DNA of 38,576 bases from an uncultured Azohydromonas sp. (GTDB lineage: Bacteria > Pseudomonadota > Gammaproteobacteria > Burkholderiales > Burkholderiaceae_C), in contig NZ_CALAOH010000116.1 of NCBI RefSeq assembly GCF_937926365.1, forward strand, positions 1 through 38,576, given 5' to 3'. Of the stretch, positions 7,953 to 17,164 are shown one piece after another. The notes under the pieces were generated by a model. That model was given only the letters and a program-made list of their open reading frames with translations, ran no database searches and had not been told where the DNA came from. The translations under genes were made by a program, and so were the position numbers. Numbering within the stretch: position 1 is the stretch's first letter; each line of letters starts with the position of its first letter.

Positions 7953-8111
7953 CTTGGCCGGGTGCTTTTCCTAATAATCAGTCACGTTGATTTAAATAGC
8001 ACGCTGCACCACACTGGTTTACGAAGGCCACCAGGCGAGCGGGCCGATGGTCCGGACCCGGGGCACGCGGACGGGCATGGCCGGCGGGCCGGGGCGCGCG
8101 AGGAGACGAGC

Positions 8112-9350
8112 TTGAGCGTCGGAGCACTGCAGCAGGAGGGGGCCGCCGCGTCGGCGCGCCTGAAGCCGCGCGGCTCCAGCCAGGGCGGGCTGCGCCAGTA
8201 CAACGAGCGCGTGGTGCTGCACGCGATCCGGCTGCATGGCGCGCTGCCCGGCGCCGAGCTGGCGCGGCTGACCGGGCTGACGGCGCAGACGGTGTCGCAG
8301 ATCAGCAAGCGGTTGCTGGAGGAGGGGTTGCTGTTCAAGGGCATGCCCGTGCGCGGCAAGGTCGGGCAGCCCTCGGTGCCGCTGGGCCTGCGGCCGGATG
8401 GCGCCTTCGCCGTGGGCGTGCACGTGGGACGGCGCCGGCTCGACATGGTGCTGGTGGACTTCGTGGGCACGGTGCGCGAGCGCTGGTCGCTGGAGCACGA
8501 CTTTCCGGACCCGCGGGCGGTGCTGGCTGAAATCGGGCAGCGGCTGCAGGCCATTCGGCAGTACCTGGGTGCCGCGGGCAGCGAGCGCATCACCGCCGTG
8601 GGCGTGGCGGCGCCGCTGTCGATGGGCGGCTGGACATCTCTACTGGGCATAGACCCGGCGCAGGCCGCACGCTGGCACGGCGTGGACCTGCGCGCCGAGG
8701 TGCAGCGGTGCTCCGGGCTGCCGGTGCACGCGCTCAAGGACACGGCTGCCGCCTGCGTATCGGAGCTGGTGGCCGGGCGCGGCCACAGCGTGCGCAGCTT
8801 CCTGTACCTGTTCGTGGACACGCTCATCGGTGGCGGGCTGGTGCTGGACAGCCGGCTGCGCACGGGGCTGCACGGCAATGCCGGCGCCGTGGGCTCGCTG
8901 CCGCTGGGCCTGGCGGACGCGGAGGGCGGCTGCCCGCCGCAACTGCTGAGCGCCGCCTCGTTGCTGGCCCTGGAGCGGCGCTGGCGCGAGGCTGGCCTGC
9001 CCGCCGATGCCGCGGCGCTGGCGCAGGCGCTGCAGCCGCCCTGGCGGCCGCACACCGAGGCCTGGCTGGCGCAGGCCGGACGGGCCATCGCCATGGCCAT
9101 GAGCGCGGCGGCCTGCCTGCTGGACCTGGAGGGCGTGATCATCGACGGCGTCTTCGGCCGCGAATTGCTGCAGGCGCTGCTGGACGCGGTGCGGCGCGCG
9201 CAGGCGCTGTACGACTGGGAAGGCGTGGCGGCGCCGCAATTGCTGATGGGCAGCATCGGCGCGGAAGCCCGCGCCATCGGCGGCGCGCTGCTGCCGCTGT
9301 ACGCGGCCTTTGCGCCGGACCGGGACCTGTTCCTCAAGACCGAGGGGTGA
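8112..9350 (+). CDS. ROK-family transcriptional regulator (NagC/Mlc-like)
   Basis: A 412-residue DNA-binding regulator. I start it at TTG 8112, preceded by GAGGAGACGAGC; no ATG lies nearby in frame. Residues about 27-90 form a winged helix (NERVVLHAIRLHG, then GLTAQTVSQISKRLLEEGLL). The rest is a ROK sugar-kinase-like fold: AVGVHVGRRRLDMVLVD, ITAVGVAAPLS, then LHGNAGAVGSLPLG. The normal ROK zinc motif (C-x-C-G-x2-G-C) is reduced to a single GGC followed by PPQLL, so it probably lacks that zinc site and is a regulator only. Its targets may be the neighbouring lipocalin or sugar-acid genes, but that is inference. Confidence 0.9.
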   Translation: MSVGALQQEGAAASARLKPRGSSQGGLRQYNERVVLHAIRLHGALPGAELARLTGLTAQTVSQISKRLLEEGLLFKGMPVRGKVGQPSVPLGLRPDGAFAVGVHVGRRRLDMVLVDFVGTVRERWSLEHDFPDPRAVLAEIGQRLQAIRQYLGAAGSERITAVGVAAPLSMGGWTSLLGIDPAQAARWHGVDLRAEVQRCSGLPVHALKDTAAACVSELVAGRGHSVRSFLYLFVDTLIGGGLVLDSRLRTGLHGNAGAVGSLPLGLADAEGGCPPQLLSAASLLALERRWREAGLPADAAALAQALQPPWRPHTEAWLAQAGRAIAMAMSAAACLLDLEGVIIDGVFGRELLQALLDAVRRAQALYDWEGVAAPQLLMGSIGAEARAIGGALLPLYAAFAPDRDLFLKTEG

Positions 9351-9403
9351 GCGCCGGGCGCGGCGCCCCGGCCTGGTTTCGTCCGCAACCTTGGAGCACC
9401 CCC

Positions 9404-9967
9404 ATGCGATTCGCACTCGCCCTGTCCCTGCCCTTGGCCCTGATGGCCGGCTGCACCGCGTTCAACGCCACGCCACCGTCCCCGGCGGCCGGCGAGCTCA
9501 AGCCCATCGCGGCGCTGGACCTGTCGCGCTACGAAGGCGCCTGGTACGAGATCGCCAAGTTCCCCAACCGCTTCCAGCAGCAGTGCGCCGCCGACACGCA
9601 GGCGCACTACAGCCGCCAGGACGACGGCACCGTGCGCGTGCTCAACCGCTGCCGGGTGGCCGGCGGCGGCATGGACGAGGCCGTGGGCACGGCGCGCCAG
9701 CTCGGCGGCCCCGACTCGCCGCGGCTCAAGGTGCGCTTCGCGCCGGCGTGGCTGTCATGGCTGCCTTCCGTCTGGGGCGACTACTGGGTGGTGGACCTCG
9801 ATGCCGGTTATCAACTCTCCGCCGTGAGCGAACCGCGGCGCGAGTACCTCTGGATCCTCTCGCGCACGCCGCGGGTCGAGCCCGCGCGCTACGAGGCCTT
9901 GCTGCAGCGCCTGGCGGCACAAGGACTGGACGTGGCCCGGCTGGAGCGCACGCCGCAGCGGCCCTGA
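9404..9967 (+). CDS. blc: Outer-membrane lipocalin lipoprotein (Blc type)
   Basis: A 187-residue protein with a lipoprotein signal peptide: the lipobox LMAGC puts the lipidated Cys at residue 17. The lipocalin core begins with RYEGAWYEIAKFPNRFQQQC, the G-x-W family signature, and continues through VWGDYWVVDLD and SEPRREYLWILSRTP, which match the Blc subfamily. Blc proteins bind lysophospholipids or fatty acids at the outer membrane and are tied to envelope stress. It lies 53 bp after the ROK regulator and may share its transcript. The family call is firm; the gene symbol is by homology only. Confidence 0.93.
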   Translation: MRFALALSLPLALMAGCTAFNATPPSPAAGELKPIAALDLSRYEGAWYEIAKFPNRFQQQCAADTQAHYSRQDDGTVRVLNRCRVAGGGMDEAVGTARQLGGPDSPRLKVRFAPAWLSWLPSVWGDYWVVDLDAGYQLSAVSEPRREYLWILSRTPRVEPARYEALLQRLAAQGLDVARLERTPQRP

Positions 9968-10015
9968 ACCGGCTGGCCGCCCTGACAGGCGGTGCCAACG
10001 TGTGATCTCCATTGT

Positions 10016-10028
10016 GTTGTCGTACAAC
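10016..10028. promoter_or_regulatory. Candidate GntR (FadR-type) operator upstream of kdgD
   Basis: GTTGT-CGT-ACAAC is an inverted repeat with a 3-base centre. It fits the TnGT-N3-ACnA pattern known for FadR-type GntR regulators. It lies 152 bp upstream of the dehydratase start. A -10-like TAATAT at 10066-10071 lies between this site and a second, related palindrome, an arrangement that suits repression. Confidence 0.5.
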
Positions 10029-10106
10029 GAGCCTTGCGCTTCAGTGGCGCTCAGCGGCAAGTACGTAATATCCCGTGGGAAGTGTGCTTGATGCGTGTCC
10101 GCTTAG

Positions 10107-10126
10107 GTTGTACGATGACATACAAC
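10107..10126. promoter_or_regulatory. Second candidate GntR-type operator upstream of kdgD
   Basis: GTTGTA and TACAAC flank an 8-base spacer. The half-sites match those of the palindrome at 10016-10028, although the spacing is wider. It lies about 54 bp before the dehydratase start, where a repressor would block transcription. No GntR gene is present in the window. Confidence 0.45.
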
Positions 10127-10179
10127 ACGACGCGATGACTCGCCGTGTGTCCCTGACAACTGCATCCCACGGAGAACAC

Positions 10180-11091
10180 ATGTCCCCCCAAGAGCTCAAG
10201 CACGCCCTGCAATCCGGCCTGCTGTCCTTCCCGCTGACCGACTTTGACAGCGAGCTGCGTTTTGACGCTCGCGGCTACGCCGAGCGCCTGGAATGGCTGA
10301 TGCCTTATGGCGCGTCGGTGCTGTTCGCCGCTGGCGGGACGGGCGAGTTCTTTTCGCTGGAGCCGGGCGAGTTCTTCGACGTGGTGAAGGTTGCTTCCGA
10401 AACCTGCCGCGGCCGCGTGCCCATCGTCGCGGGCGCCGGCGGCGGCACCACGCTGGCCGTGAAGTACGCGCAGGAGGCCGAGCGCGCCGGCGCGCAGGGC
10501 ATCCTGCTGCTGCCGCACTACCTCACCGAGGCGACGCAGGAAGGCCTGGTCCGGCATGTCGAGGCCGTGTGCAAGAGCGTCAAGATCGGCGTGGTGGTCT
10601 ACAACCGCGGCTCCTGCCGCTACAGCGCCGAGACCCTGCTGAAGCTGGCCGAGCGCTGCCCGAACCTGATCGGTTTCAAGGACGGCATCGGCGACATCGA
10701 GGCATTCGTCAACGTGCGCCAGAAGCTGGGCGACCGCTTCGCGTACCTGGGCGGCCTGCCCACGGCGGAAGTCTTCGCCGGCGCCTACAAGGCCATGGGC
10801 TGCCCGGTGTACTCCTCGGCGGTGTTCAACTTCATCCCCCGCACCGCGATGGAGTTCTACAACGCGCATGCCGCGGGCGACACCGCGACCACCGGTCGCC
10901 TGATCAACGAGTTCTTCCTGCCCCTGGTGGAGCTGCGCAACCGCGGCCAGGGCTACGCCGTGAGCCTGGTCAAGGCCGGCGCCACCATCGTCGGCCACGG
11001 CGCCGGCCCGGTGCGCCCGCCGCTGTCGGAGCTCAAGCCCGCCGAGGTCGAGCACCTGCGCGAACTGATCGGCCGCCTGGGCGCGCAGTAA
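10180..11091 (+). CDS. kdgD: 5-dehydro-4-deoxyglucarate dehydratase
   Basis: A 303-residue member of the dihydrodipicolinate synthase/N-acetylneuraminate lyase superfamily. It converts 5-dehydro-4-deoxy-D-glucarate into 2-oxoglutarate semialdehyde with loss of water and CO2. Seen in the sequence: the GTGE loop (53-56, AAGGTGEFFSLEP), Tyr141 in VVVYNRGSCRY and the Schiff-base Lys167 in LIGFKDGIGD, the last two in contexts typical of KdgD. ATG 10180 follows GGAGAACAC. The next gene encodes the enzyme that uses its product, which strengthens the call. Two operator-like palindromes lie upstream. Confidence 0.93.
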   Translation: MSPQELKHALQSGLLSFPLTDFDSELRFDARGYAERLEWLMPYGASVLFAAGGTGEFFSLEPGEFFDVVKVASETCRGRVPIVAGAGGGTTLAVKYAQEAERAGAQGILLLPHYLTEATQEGLVRHVEAVCKSVKIGVVVYNRGSCRYSAETLLKLAERCPNLIGFKDGIGDIEAFVNVRQKLGDRFAYLGGLPTAEVFAGAYKAMGCPVYSSAVFNFIPRTAMEFYNAHAAGDTATTGRLINEFFLPLVELRNRGQGYAVSLVKAGATIVGHGAGPVRPPLSELKPAEVEHLRELIGRLGAQ

Positions 11092-11144
11092 GCGCGGCCA
11101 CGCCGCGGCACCCTTGCGGGCCGCCGCGGCCATGACATCCGTTG

Positions 11145-11172
11145 GCCGGCCGGCGCATGCGCGCCGGCCGGC
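11145..11172. repeat. 12-bp perfect hairpin between kdgD and the dehydrogenase gene
   Basis: GCCGGCCGGCGC and GCGCCGGCCGGC pair perfectly around an ATGC loop. No T-run follows, so it is unlikely to be a full terminator. It sits about 20 bp before the next start codon and could set the relative expression of the two genes through RNA processing or partial attenuation. Confidence 0.7.
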
Positions 11173-11193
11173 AGCCATTTCCGAGGAAACACC

Positions 11194-12633
11194 ATGTTCA
11201 AGAACCTCATCGGCGGCGAGTGGGTCGAAGGCGCCAGCGTCAGCCGCAACATCAACCCTTCCGACACCCGCGACGTGGTGGGCGAGTACGCGCAGGCCGA
11301 CGCCGCGCAGGCGCGCGCGGCCATCGCCGCGGCGCAGGCCGCCGCGCCCGCCTGGGGCCTGTCCACGCCGCAGCAGCGCTTCGACATCCTCGACGCCGCC
11401 GGCAGCGAGATCCTGGCGCGCAAGGCGGAGCTGGGCGACCTGCTCGCGCGCGAGGAGGGCAAGACGCTGCCCGAGGCCGTCGGCGAGGTCGTGCGCGCGG
11501 GCAACATTTTTAAATTCTTCGCGGGCGAGGCGCTGCGCGCGTCGGGCGACGTGGTGGCCTCGGTGCGGCCCGGTGTCGGCGTCGAGGTGACGCGCGAGCC
11601 CGTGGGCGTGGTGGGCCTGATCACGCCGTGGAACTTCCCCATCGCCATCCCGGCCTGGAAGCTGGCGCCGGCGCTGGCCTTCGGCAACAGCGTGGTGCTC
11701 AAGCCGGCGGACCTGGTGCCGGGCTCGGCCTGGGCGCTGGCCGACATCCTGCACCGCGCGGGGCTGCCCGCGGGCGTGTTCAACCTGGTGATGGGCCGCG
11801 GCTCGGTGGTGGGCCAGGCGATGCTGGACGACGCGCGCGTCAACGCCATCAGCTTCACCGGCTCGGTGCAGACCGGCAGGCAGGTCGCGGCGGCCTGTGT
11901 GGCGCGCCTGGCGAAATTCCAGCTGGAGATGGGCGGCAAGAACCCGTTCATCGTGCTGGACGACGCGGACCTGGGGGTGGCCGTCAATTGCGCGGTCAAC
12001 AGCGGCTTCTTCTCCACCGGCCAGCGCTGCACGGCGTCCAGCCGTGTCATCGTCACCGAGGGCATCCACGACAAGTTCGTGGCCGCCATGGTGGAGAAGA
12101 TGAAGTCCATCAAGGTGGACGACGCGCGCAAGGCCGGCACCGACATCGGCCCCGTGGTGGACGAGAAGCAGCTGGCGCAGGACCTGGAGTACGTGGCCAT
12201 CGGCAAGGCCGAGGGCGCGCGACTGGCCGCCGGCGGCGAGGCCCTGGGCCGCAACAGCGAGGGCGCGCCGGGCTACTACATGACGCCGGCGCTGTTCACC
12301 GACACCACGCCGGGCATGCGCATCAACCAGGAAGAGATCTTCGGCCCGGTGGTGAGCGTGATCCGCGCGAAGGACTACGACGAGGCGCTGGCCCTGGCCA
12401 ATGACACGCCCTTCGGGCTGGCCTCGGGCATCGCCACCACCAGCCTGAAGCACGCCACGCACTTCAAGCGCCATGCGCAAGCCGGGATGACGATGGTGAA
12501 CCTGCCCACCGCGGGCGTGGACTACCACGTGCCCTTCGGCGGGCGCAAGGGTTCCAGCTACGGCCCGCGCGAGCAGGGCCGCTACGCGGCGGAGTTCTTC
12601 ACCACCGTGAAGACGTCCTACACCCAAGCCTGA
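11194..12633 (+). CDS. 2-ketoglutaric semialdehyde (2,5-dioxovalerate) dehydrogenase
   Basis: A 479-residue NAD(P)-dependent aldehyde dehydrogenase. Active-site residues are visible: Asn147 in ITPWNFP, Glu245 in FQLEMGGKNP and catalytic Cys279 in TGQRCTASS; the FTGS cofactor motif is near 221-224. Length and the C-terminal HVPFGGRKGSSYGPREQGR agree with the semialdehyde dehydrogenases of sugar-acid pathways. Its position 102 bp after kdgD indicates that it oxidises the 2-oxoglutarate semialdehyde made by that enzyme to 2-oxoglutarate, feeding the TCA cycle. A long hairpin lies between the two genes and a strong terminator follows this one. Confidence 0.93.
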   Translation: MFKNLIGGEWVEGASVSRNINPSDTRDVVGEYAQADAAQARAAIAAAQAAAPAWGLSTPQQRFDILDAAGSEILARKAELGDLLAREEGKTLPEAVGEVVRAGNIFKFFAGEALRASGDVVASVRPGVGVEVTREPVGVVGLITPWNFPIAIPAWKLAPALAFGNSVVLKPADLVPGSAWALADILHRAGLPAGVFNLVMGRGSVVGQAMLDDARVNAISFTGSVQTGRQVAAACVARLAKFQLEMGGKNPFIVLDDADLGVAVNCAVNSGFFSTGQRCTASSRVIVTEGIHDKFVAAMVEKMKSIKVDDARKAGTDIGPVVDEKQLAQDLEYVAIGKAEGARLAAGGEALGRNSEGAPGYYMTPALFTDTTPGMRINQEEIFGPVVSVIRAKDYDEALALANDTPFGLASGIATTSLKHATHFKRHAQAGMTMVNLPTAGVDYHVPFGGRKGSSYGPREQGRYAAEFFTTVKTSYTQA

Positions 12634-12659
12634 GCCTGAATCTGGGCATGGGCATCAAG

Positions 12660-12691
12660 CGGCGCCGGCCTTCACAGCCGGCGCCGTTTTT
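12660..12691 (+). terminator. Strong Rho-independent terminator after the dehydrogenase gene
   Basis: CGGCGCCGGC (12660-12669) and GCCGGCGCCG (12677-12686) form a perfect 10-bp stem around a 7-base loop and are followed by TTTTT. It lies 26 bp after the dehydrogenase stop and 30 bp before the lactonase start. The lactonase is therefore expressed mostly from its own promoter or by read-through. Confidence 0.9.
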
Positions 12692-12720
12692 CCATGAGAA
12701 AGCCAAGAAGGAGACATGAC

Positions 12721-13821
<1,101 letters not shown>

Positions 13822-13845
13822 TTCGGGCGCGTTCGCTCCATTAGC

Positions 13846-13853
13846 TGTATACA
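13846..13853. promoter_or_regulatory. TGTATACA palindrome, distal copy
   Basis: The site reads CTGTATACAAG in context, 25 bp after the lactonase stop. The core is an exact palindrome and reappears at 14096-14103. The T-G-T/A-C-A arms resemble binding sites of GntR-type regulators. Any regulatory role is inference. Confidence 0.4.
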
Positions 13854-14093
13854 AGTCCCCCGTTGCATCGGATACCCGCTCTTTGAAATAGCAAGCACCA
13901 CTTGGCAGCATGCTGCGCCTGCACGGTGCGTCAGGCACCCGTATGGAGAGCGACTGGGCCTTGCGCCGCCATGGTTTGCCAGCTCTTGCCCCTGGACAGT
14001 GCGTTCGCCCCGTCCCCTGGCCCGGGACTTGCATTCCAGTTGTGCATCATGTCGTGGCGCTTGCGGGAAACTACTGTCCGCACCGCGCACAAG

Positions 14094-14105
14094 ACTGTAT
14101 ACAGT
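14094..14105. promoter_or_regulatory. Palindrome ACTGTATACAGT, proximal to puuD
   Basis: A perfect 12-bp palindrome about 150 bp upstream of the urate hydroxylase start, sharing its CTGTATACA core with the site at 13846. It is the best operator candidate for the urate module. No purine-responsive regulator gene is present in the window. Confidence 0.5.
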
Positions 14106-14254
14106 TTGATTCACGTCGCCGCGGAGCCCGGGCGGGTGTGCTTCCTGTGGAAGCGCCGGCATCAGGTTGCGACGTTCGCTCCTCACAGAGCCCGCTGTGG
14201 TGAGGGGAAGAAGCCGGTGGTCCCATCCCGCCGGCGCTTCCTGCCGTATCACCG

Positions 14255-15472
14255 ATGGACCTTTCCTACCTCATCGACTGGGCCAACCTGCTGCTGCGCT
14301 GGGCTCACGTCATCACGGCCGTCGCCTGGATTGGCGCGTCGTTCTACTTCGTCATGCTCGACAACAGCCTCAGCGCGCCCACGCATGAGGACCTGAAGAA
14401 GAAGGGCGTGGACGGCGAGATGTGGGCCGTGCATGGCGGCGGCTTCTACCACTCCAACAAGTACATGGTGGCGCCCAAGTGGCTGCCGCTGCCCGAGAAC
14501 CTGCACTGGTCGTACTGGGAGAGCTACTCGACCTGGCTCACGGGCTTCGGGCTGTTCACGGTGCTCTACCTCTTCAACGCCGGCACCTTCCTGGTGGACA
14601 AGTCGGTGTTCGACTGGTCGCCGGGCGCGGCCATCGGCGCGGCGCTGGGATTCCTTGCCGCCTTCTGGCTGATCTACGACGCCATCTGCCGCACGCTGGG
14701 ACGCCGCAGGAACGGCGACCTGATCGTCGGCGTGCTGGTCTTCGCCCTGGTGGTGTTCGCCTCGTGGCTGGCCTGCCAGCTGTTCGCGGGCCGCGCGGCT
14801 TTCCTCCTGGTGGGCGCGATGATCGCCACGGCCATGAGCGCCAACGTGTTCTTCTGGATCATCCCGGGCCAGCGCAAGGTGGTGGCACAGCTGCGCGCCG
14901 GCCAGCCCGTGGACCCGATCCACGGCCAGCGCGGCAAGCAGCGCAGCGTGCACAACACCTATTTCACGCTGCCGGTGCTCATCGCCATGCTGTCCAACCA
15001 CTACGGCTGGCTGTACCAGGCCAAGCACAACTGGCTGGTGCTGGTGCTGCTGATGCTTGCCGGCGCGCTCATCCGCCACAGCTTCGTCTCGCGCCACAAG
15101 GCGCACGTGCTGGGCAAGCGCACGCCCTGGGAGCACGCGGTGGTGGGCACGCTGGCGCTGGGCGGCCTGGCCTTCTGGCTCGCGCCGCCGCCGCGCAGCG
15201 ATGCGCAGCTTGCCGCAGCCCGGGAGCCGGTGGCTTTCGCGCAGGTGCAGGGCGTGATCGAGCAGCGCTGCGTCATGTGCCACAACGCCCAGCTGGCCAA
15301 CAAGAACGTGGCGCTGCACACGGCCGAGCTCATCCGCGTCAACGCCCAGGCCGTGTACCAGCAGGCCGTGGTGCAGAAGCTCATGCCCCTGAACAACGCC
15401 ACGCAGATCACCGAGGCCGAGCGCGACCTGCTGCGCCGCTGGTTCGAGAGCGGCGCGCCAGCGCAGCAGTAA
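14255..15472 (+). CDS. puuD: Membrane-bound urate hydroxylase with cytochrome c domain
   Basis: A 405-residue PuuD-type urate hydroxylase. It begins MDLSYLIDWANLLLRWAHVITAVAWIGASF and has about eight membrane helices; HGGGFYHSNKY (60-70) and WPNLHW-like ENLHWSYWESY (81-91) fit the family core. The C-terminal 80 residues form a c-type cytochrome with a heme site C339-V-M-C-H343 and probable distal Met377 (KLMPLNN). PuuD oxidises urate to 5-hydroxyisourate and passes electrons to the respiratory chain through this domain, without making peroxide. The next gene encodes a purine permease, which agrees with a role in purine breakdown. The downstream hydrolase and decarboxylase genes of the pathway are not in the window. 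Confidence 0.93.
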   Translation: MDLSYLIDWANLLLRWAHVITAVAWIGASFYFVMLDNSLSAPTHEDLKKKGVDGEMWAVHGGGFYHSNKYMVAPKWLPLPENLHWSYWESYSTWLTGFGLFTVLYLFNAGTFLVDKSVFDWSPGAAIGAALGFLAAFWLIYDAICRTLGRRRNGDLIVGVLVFALVVFASWLACQLFAGRAAFLLVGAMIATAMSANVFFWIIPGQRKVVAQLRAGQPVDPIHGQRGKQRSVHNTYFTLPVLIAMLSNHYGWLYQAKHNWLVLVLLMLAGALIRHSFVSRHKAHVLGKRTPWEHAVVGTLALGGLAFWLAPPPRSDAQLAAAREPVAFAQVQGVIEQRCVMCHNAQLANKNVALHTAELIRVNAQAVYQQAVVQKLMPLNNATQITEAERDLLRRWFESGAPAQQ

Positions 15473-15557
15473 GCCTCACCCGTTTCCCATTCCCGCTTCG
15501 CGGCCGCCGCTCCTGCCGGCGCAGCCGCCGGGCGGAGCCTTACCTGAAGGAGGAGCC

Positions 15558-17054
15558 ATGGCCCACACCGAGACCCATCCGGTCGATGAACGACTCCCCA
15601 CCGGCCGCCTGGCCGCGCTGGGCCTGCAGCATGTGCTGGTGATGTACGCCGGCGCCGTGGCGGTGCCGCTGATCGTGGGCCGAGCGCTCAAGCTCAGCCC
15701 CGAGCAGGTGGCAATGCTGATCTCGGCCGACCTGTTCTGCTGCGGCCTGGTGACGCTGATCCAGGCACTGGGCTTCGGGCGCCACATCGGCATCCGGCTG
15801 CCGGTGATGATGGGCGTGACCTTCGCCGCCGTCGGCCCGATGGTGGCCATGGCCAACGCGCAGCCGGGCGTGGAAGGTGCGCGCGCAATCTTCGGCGCCA
15901 TCATCGGCGCGGGGCTGGTGTCGATCGCGATCGCGCCGCTGGTGAGCCGGCTGCTGCGCTTCTTCCCGCCGGTGGTCACGGGCAGCATCATTGCCGTCAT
16001 CGGCATCAGCCTCATGCGCGTGGGCATCGGCTGGGCCCTGGGCGGCCCGGCCCCCATGGCGCAGCAGGTGGACGTTCCCAAGCTGGTGGCGATGGTCGAT
16101 GCGGCCAAGGCGGCAGCGGCTTCCGCCTCCGTGCCCGCGGGCGCGCAGGCGCCGGCATTGAAGCTCGGCCCGATCCCGATGCTGGACAACCCCGCCTACG
16201 GCGCGCTGGACAACCTCGCCGTGGCCGGCTTCGTGCTGCTGGTGATCCTGTGCATCAGCCGCTGGGGCCGCGGCTTCGTGGCCAACATCTCGGTGCTGCT
16301 GGGCATCGTGGTGGGCTGCGTGGTGGCGGTGGCCATGGGCAAGATGGACTTCGCCAAGGTGGCCAAGGCGCACTGGTTCGACGTGGTCACGCCCTTCTCC
16401 TTCGGGCTGCCCACTTTCGACCCGATCATGGTGCTGACCATGACGCTGGTGATGATCGTGGTGATGATCGAGTCCACCGGCATGTTCCTGGCGCTGTCGG
16501 ACATCACGGGCAAGAAGATCGGCCAGGCCGAGCTCGCCGCCGGGCTGCGCACCGACGGGTTGGGCACCGTGATCGGCGGCGTCTTCAACACCTTCCCCTA
16601 CACCAGCTTCTCGCAGAACGTGGGCCTGGTGGGCGTCACCGGCGTGAAGAGCCGCTGGGTGTGCGTGGCCGCCGGCGTGATCATGCTGGTGCTGGGCATG
16701 CTGCCCAAGATGGCGGCGCTGGTGGAGTCGGTGCCGACCTTCGTGCTCGGCGGCGCGGGGCTGGTGATGTTCGGCATGGTGGCGGCCACGGGCATCCGCA
16801 TCCTGTCCACGGTCAACTACACCGCCAACCGCCACAACCTCTACATCGTCGCGATCTCCATCGGCGCGGGCATGATCCCGCTGGTGGCCCCGCGCTGGAT
16901 GCAGCAGATGGCGCACGGCCTGCACCCGCTGCTGGACAGCGGCATCCTGCTGGCCTCCATCGCCGCCGTGGCGCTGAACCTCTTCTTCAACGGCGCGCGC
17001 AGCGGCGCCGCCGATGCGGTGGCCGCGGCCAAGGCGCAGGACGCGCATGCCTGA
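15558..17054 (+). CDS. NCS2-family purine (urate/xanthine) permease
   Basis: A 498-residue membrane protein of the nucleobase:cation symporter-2 family. GLQHVLVMYAGAVAVPLIVG near the N-terminus is the classical NCS2 opening. Two functional segments are seen: VVMIESTGMFLALSDITGKK, and FSQNVGLVGVTGVKSR, which matches the family Q-N-x-G-x4-T-G motif. It should import urate or xanthine with protons across the inner membrane. It starts 85 bp after puuD, behind GAAGGAGGAGCC, and is very probably in the same operon, giving uptake plus first oxidation step. A hydrophilic Ala-rich insert lies around residues 170-205. A bidirectional terminator closes the unit. Confidence 0.93.
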   Translation: MAHTETHPVDERLPTGRLAALGLQHVLVMYAGAVAVPLIVGRALKLSPEQVAMLISADLFCCGLVTLIQALGFGRHIGIRLPVMMGVTFAAVGPMVAMANAQPGVEGARAIFGAIIGAGLVSIAIAPLVSRLLRFFPPVVTGSIIAVIGISLMRVGIGWALGGPAPMAQQVDVPKLVAMVDAAKAAAASASVPAGAQAPALKLGPIPMLDNPAYGALDNLAVAGFVLLVILCISRWGRGFVANISVLLGIVVGCVVAVAMGKMDFAKVAKAHWFDVVTPFSFGLPTFDPIMVLTMTLVMIVVMIESTGMFLALSDITGKKIGQAELAAGLRTDGLGTVIGGVFNTFPYTSFSQNVGLVGVTGVKSRWVCVAAGVIMLVLGMLPKMAALVESVPTFVLGGAGLVMFGMVAATGIRILSTVNYTANRHNLYIVAISIGAGMIPLVAPRWMQQMAHGLHPLLDSGILLASIAAVALNLFFNGARSGAADAVAAAKAQDAHA

Positions 17055-17085
17055 TTGACCGGGCCCGCGCGCCACGCCAAGCAAA

Positions 17086-17112
17086 ACGGGCCCTCGCGGG
17101 CCCGTTGTCTTT
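17086..17112. terminator. Bidirectional terminator between permease and chemoreceptor genes
   Basis: ACGGGCCC (17086-17093) pairs with GGGCCCGT (17098-17105) around a TCGC loop. On the plus strand the stem is followed by TGTCTTT; on the minus strand by TTTTGC. The two convergent genes end at 17054 and 17165, so it serves both. Confidence 0.85.
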
Positions 17113-17164
17113 GGGGATGGAGATCGCGCGGCGCCGCGTCAGCGCGCGGCGCGCGGCGGCCCCG

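Larger units (their letters stand above)
7809..8111. other. Intergenic region with two strong hairpins upstream of the ROK regulator
   Basis: The first half holds two long hairpins, listed separately. The rest (7953-8111) includes an AT-rich patch at about 7970-8000 that may hold the promoter of the regulator gene. It ends in AGGAGA (8101-8106), the ribosome-binding site for the TTG start at 8112. Confidence 0.55.
13822..14254. other. Intergenic region upstream of the urate genes with two TGTATACA palindromes
   Basis: These 433 bases contain no gene I can support. They hold two palindromes, listed separately, about 250 bp apart. GC content drops around both. No Rho-independent terminator was seen after the lactonase gene. 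The ribosome-binding site of puuD is not obvious. Confidence 0.5.
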
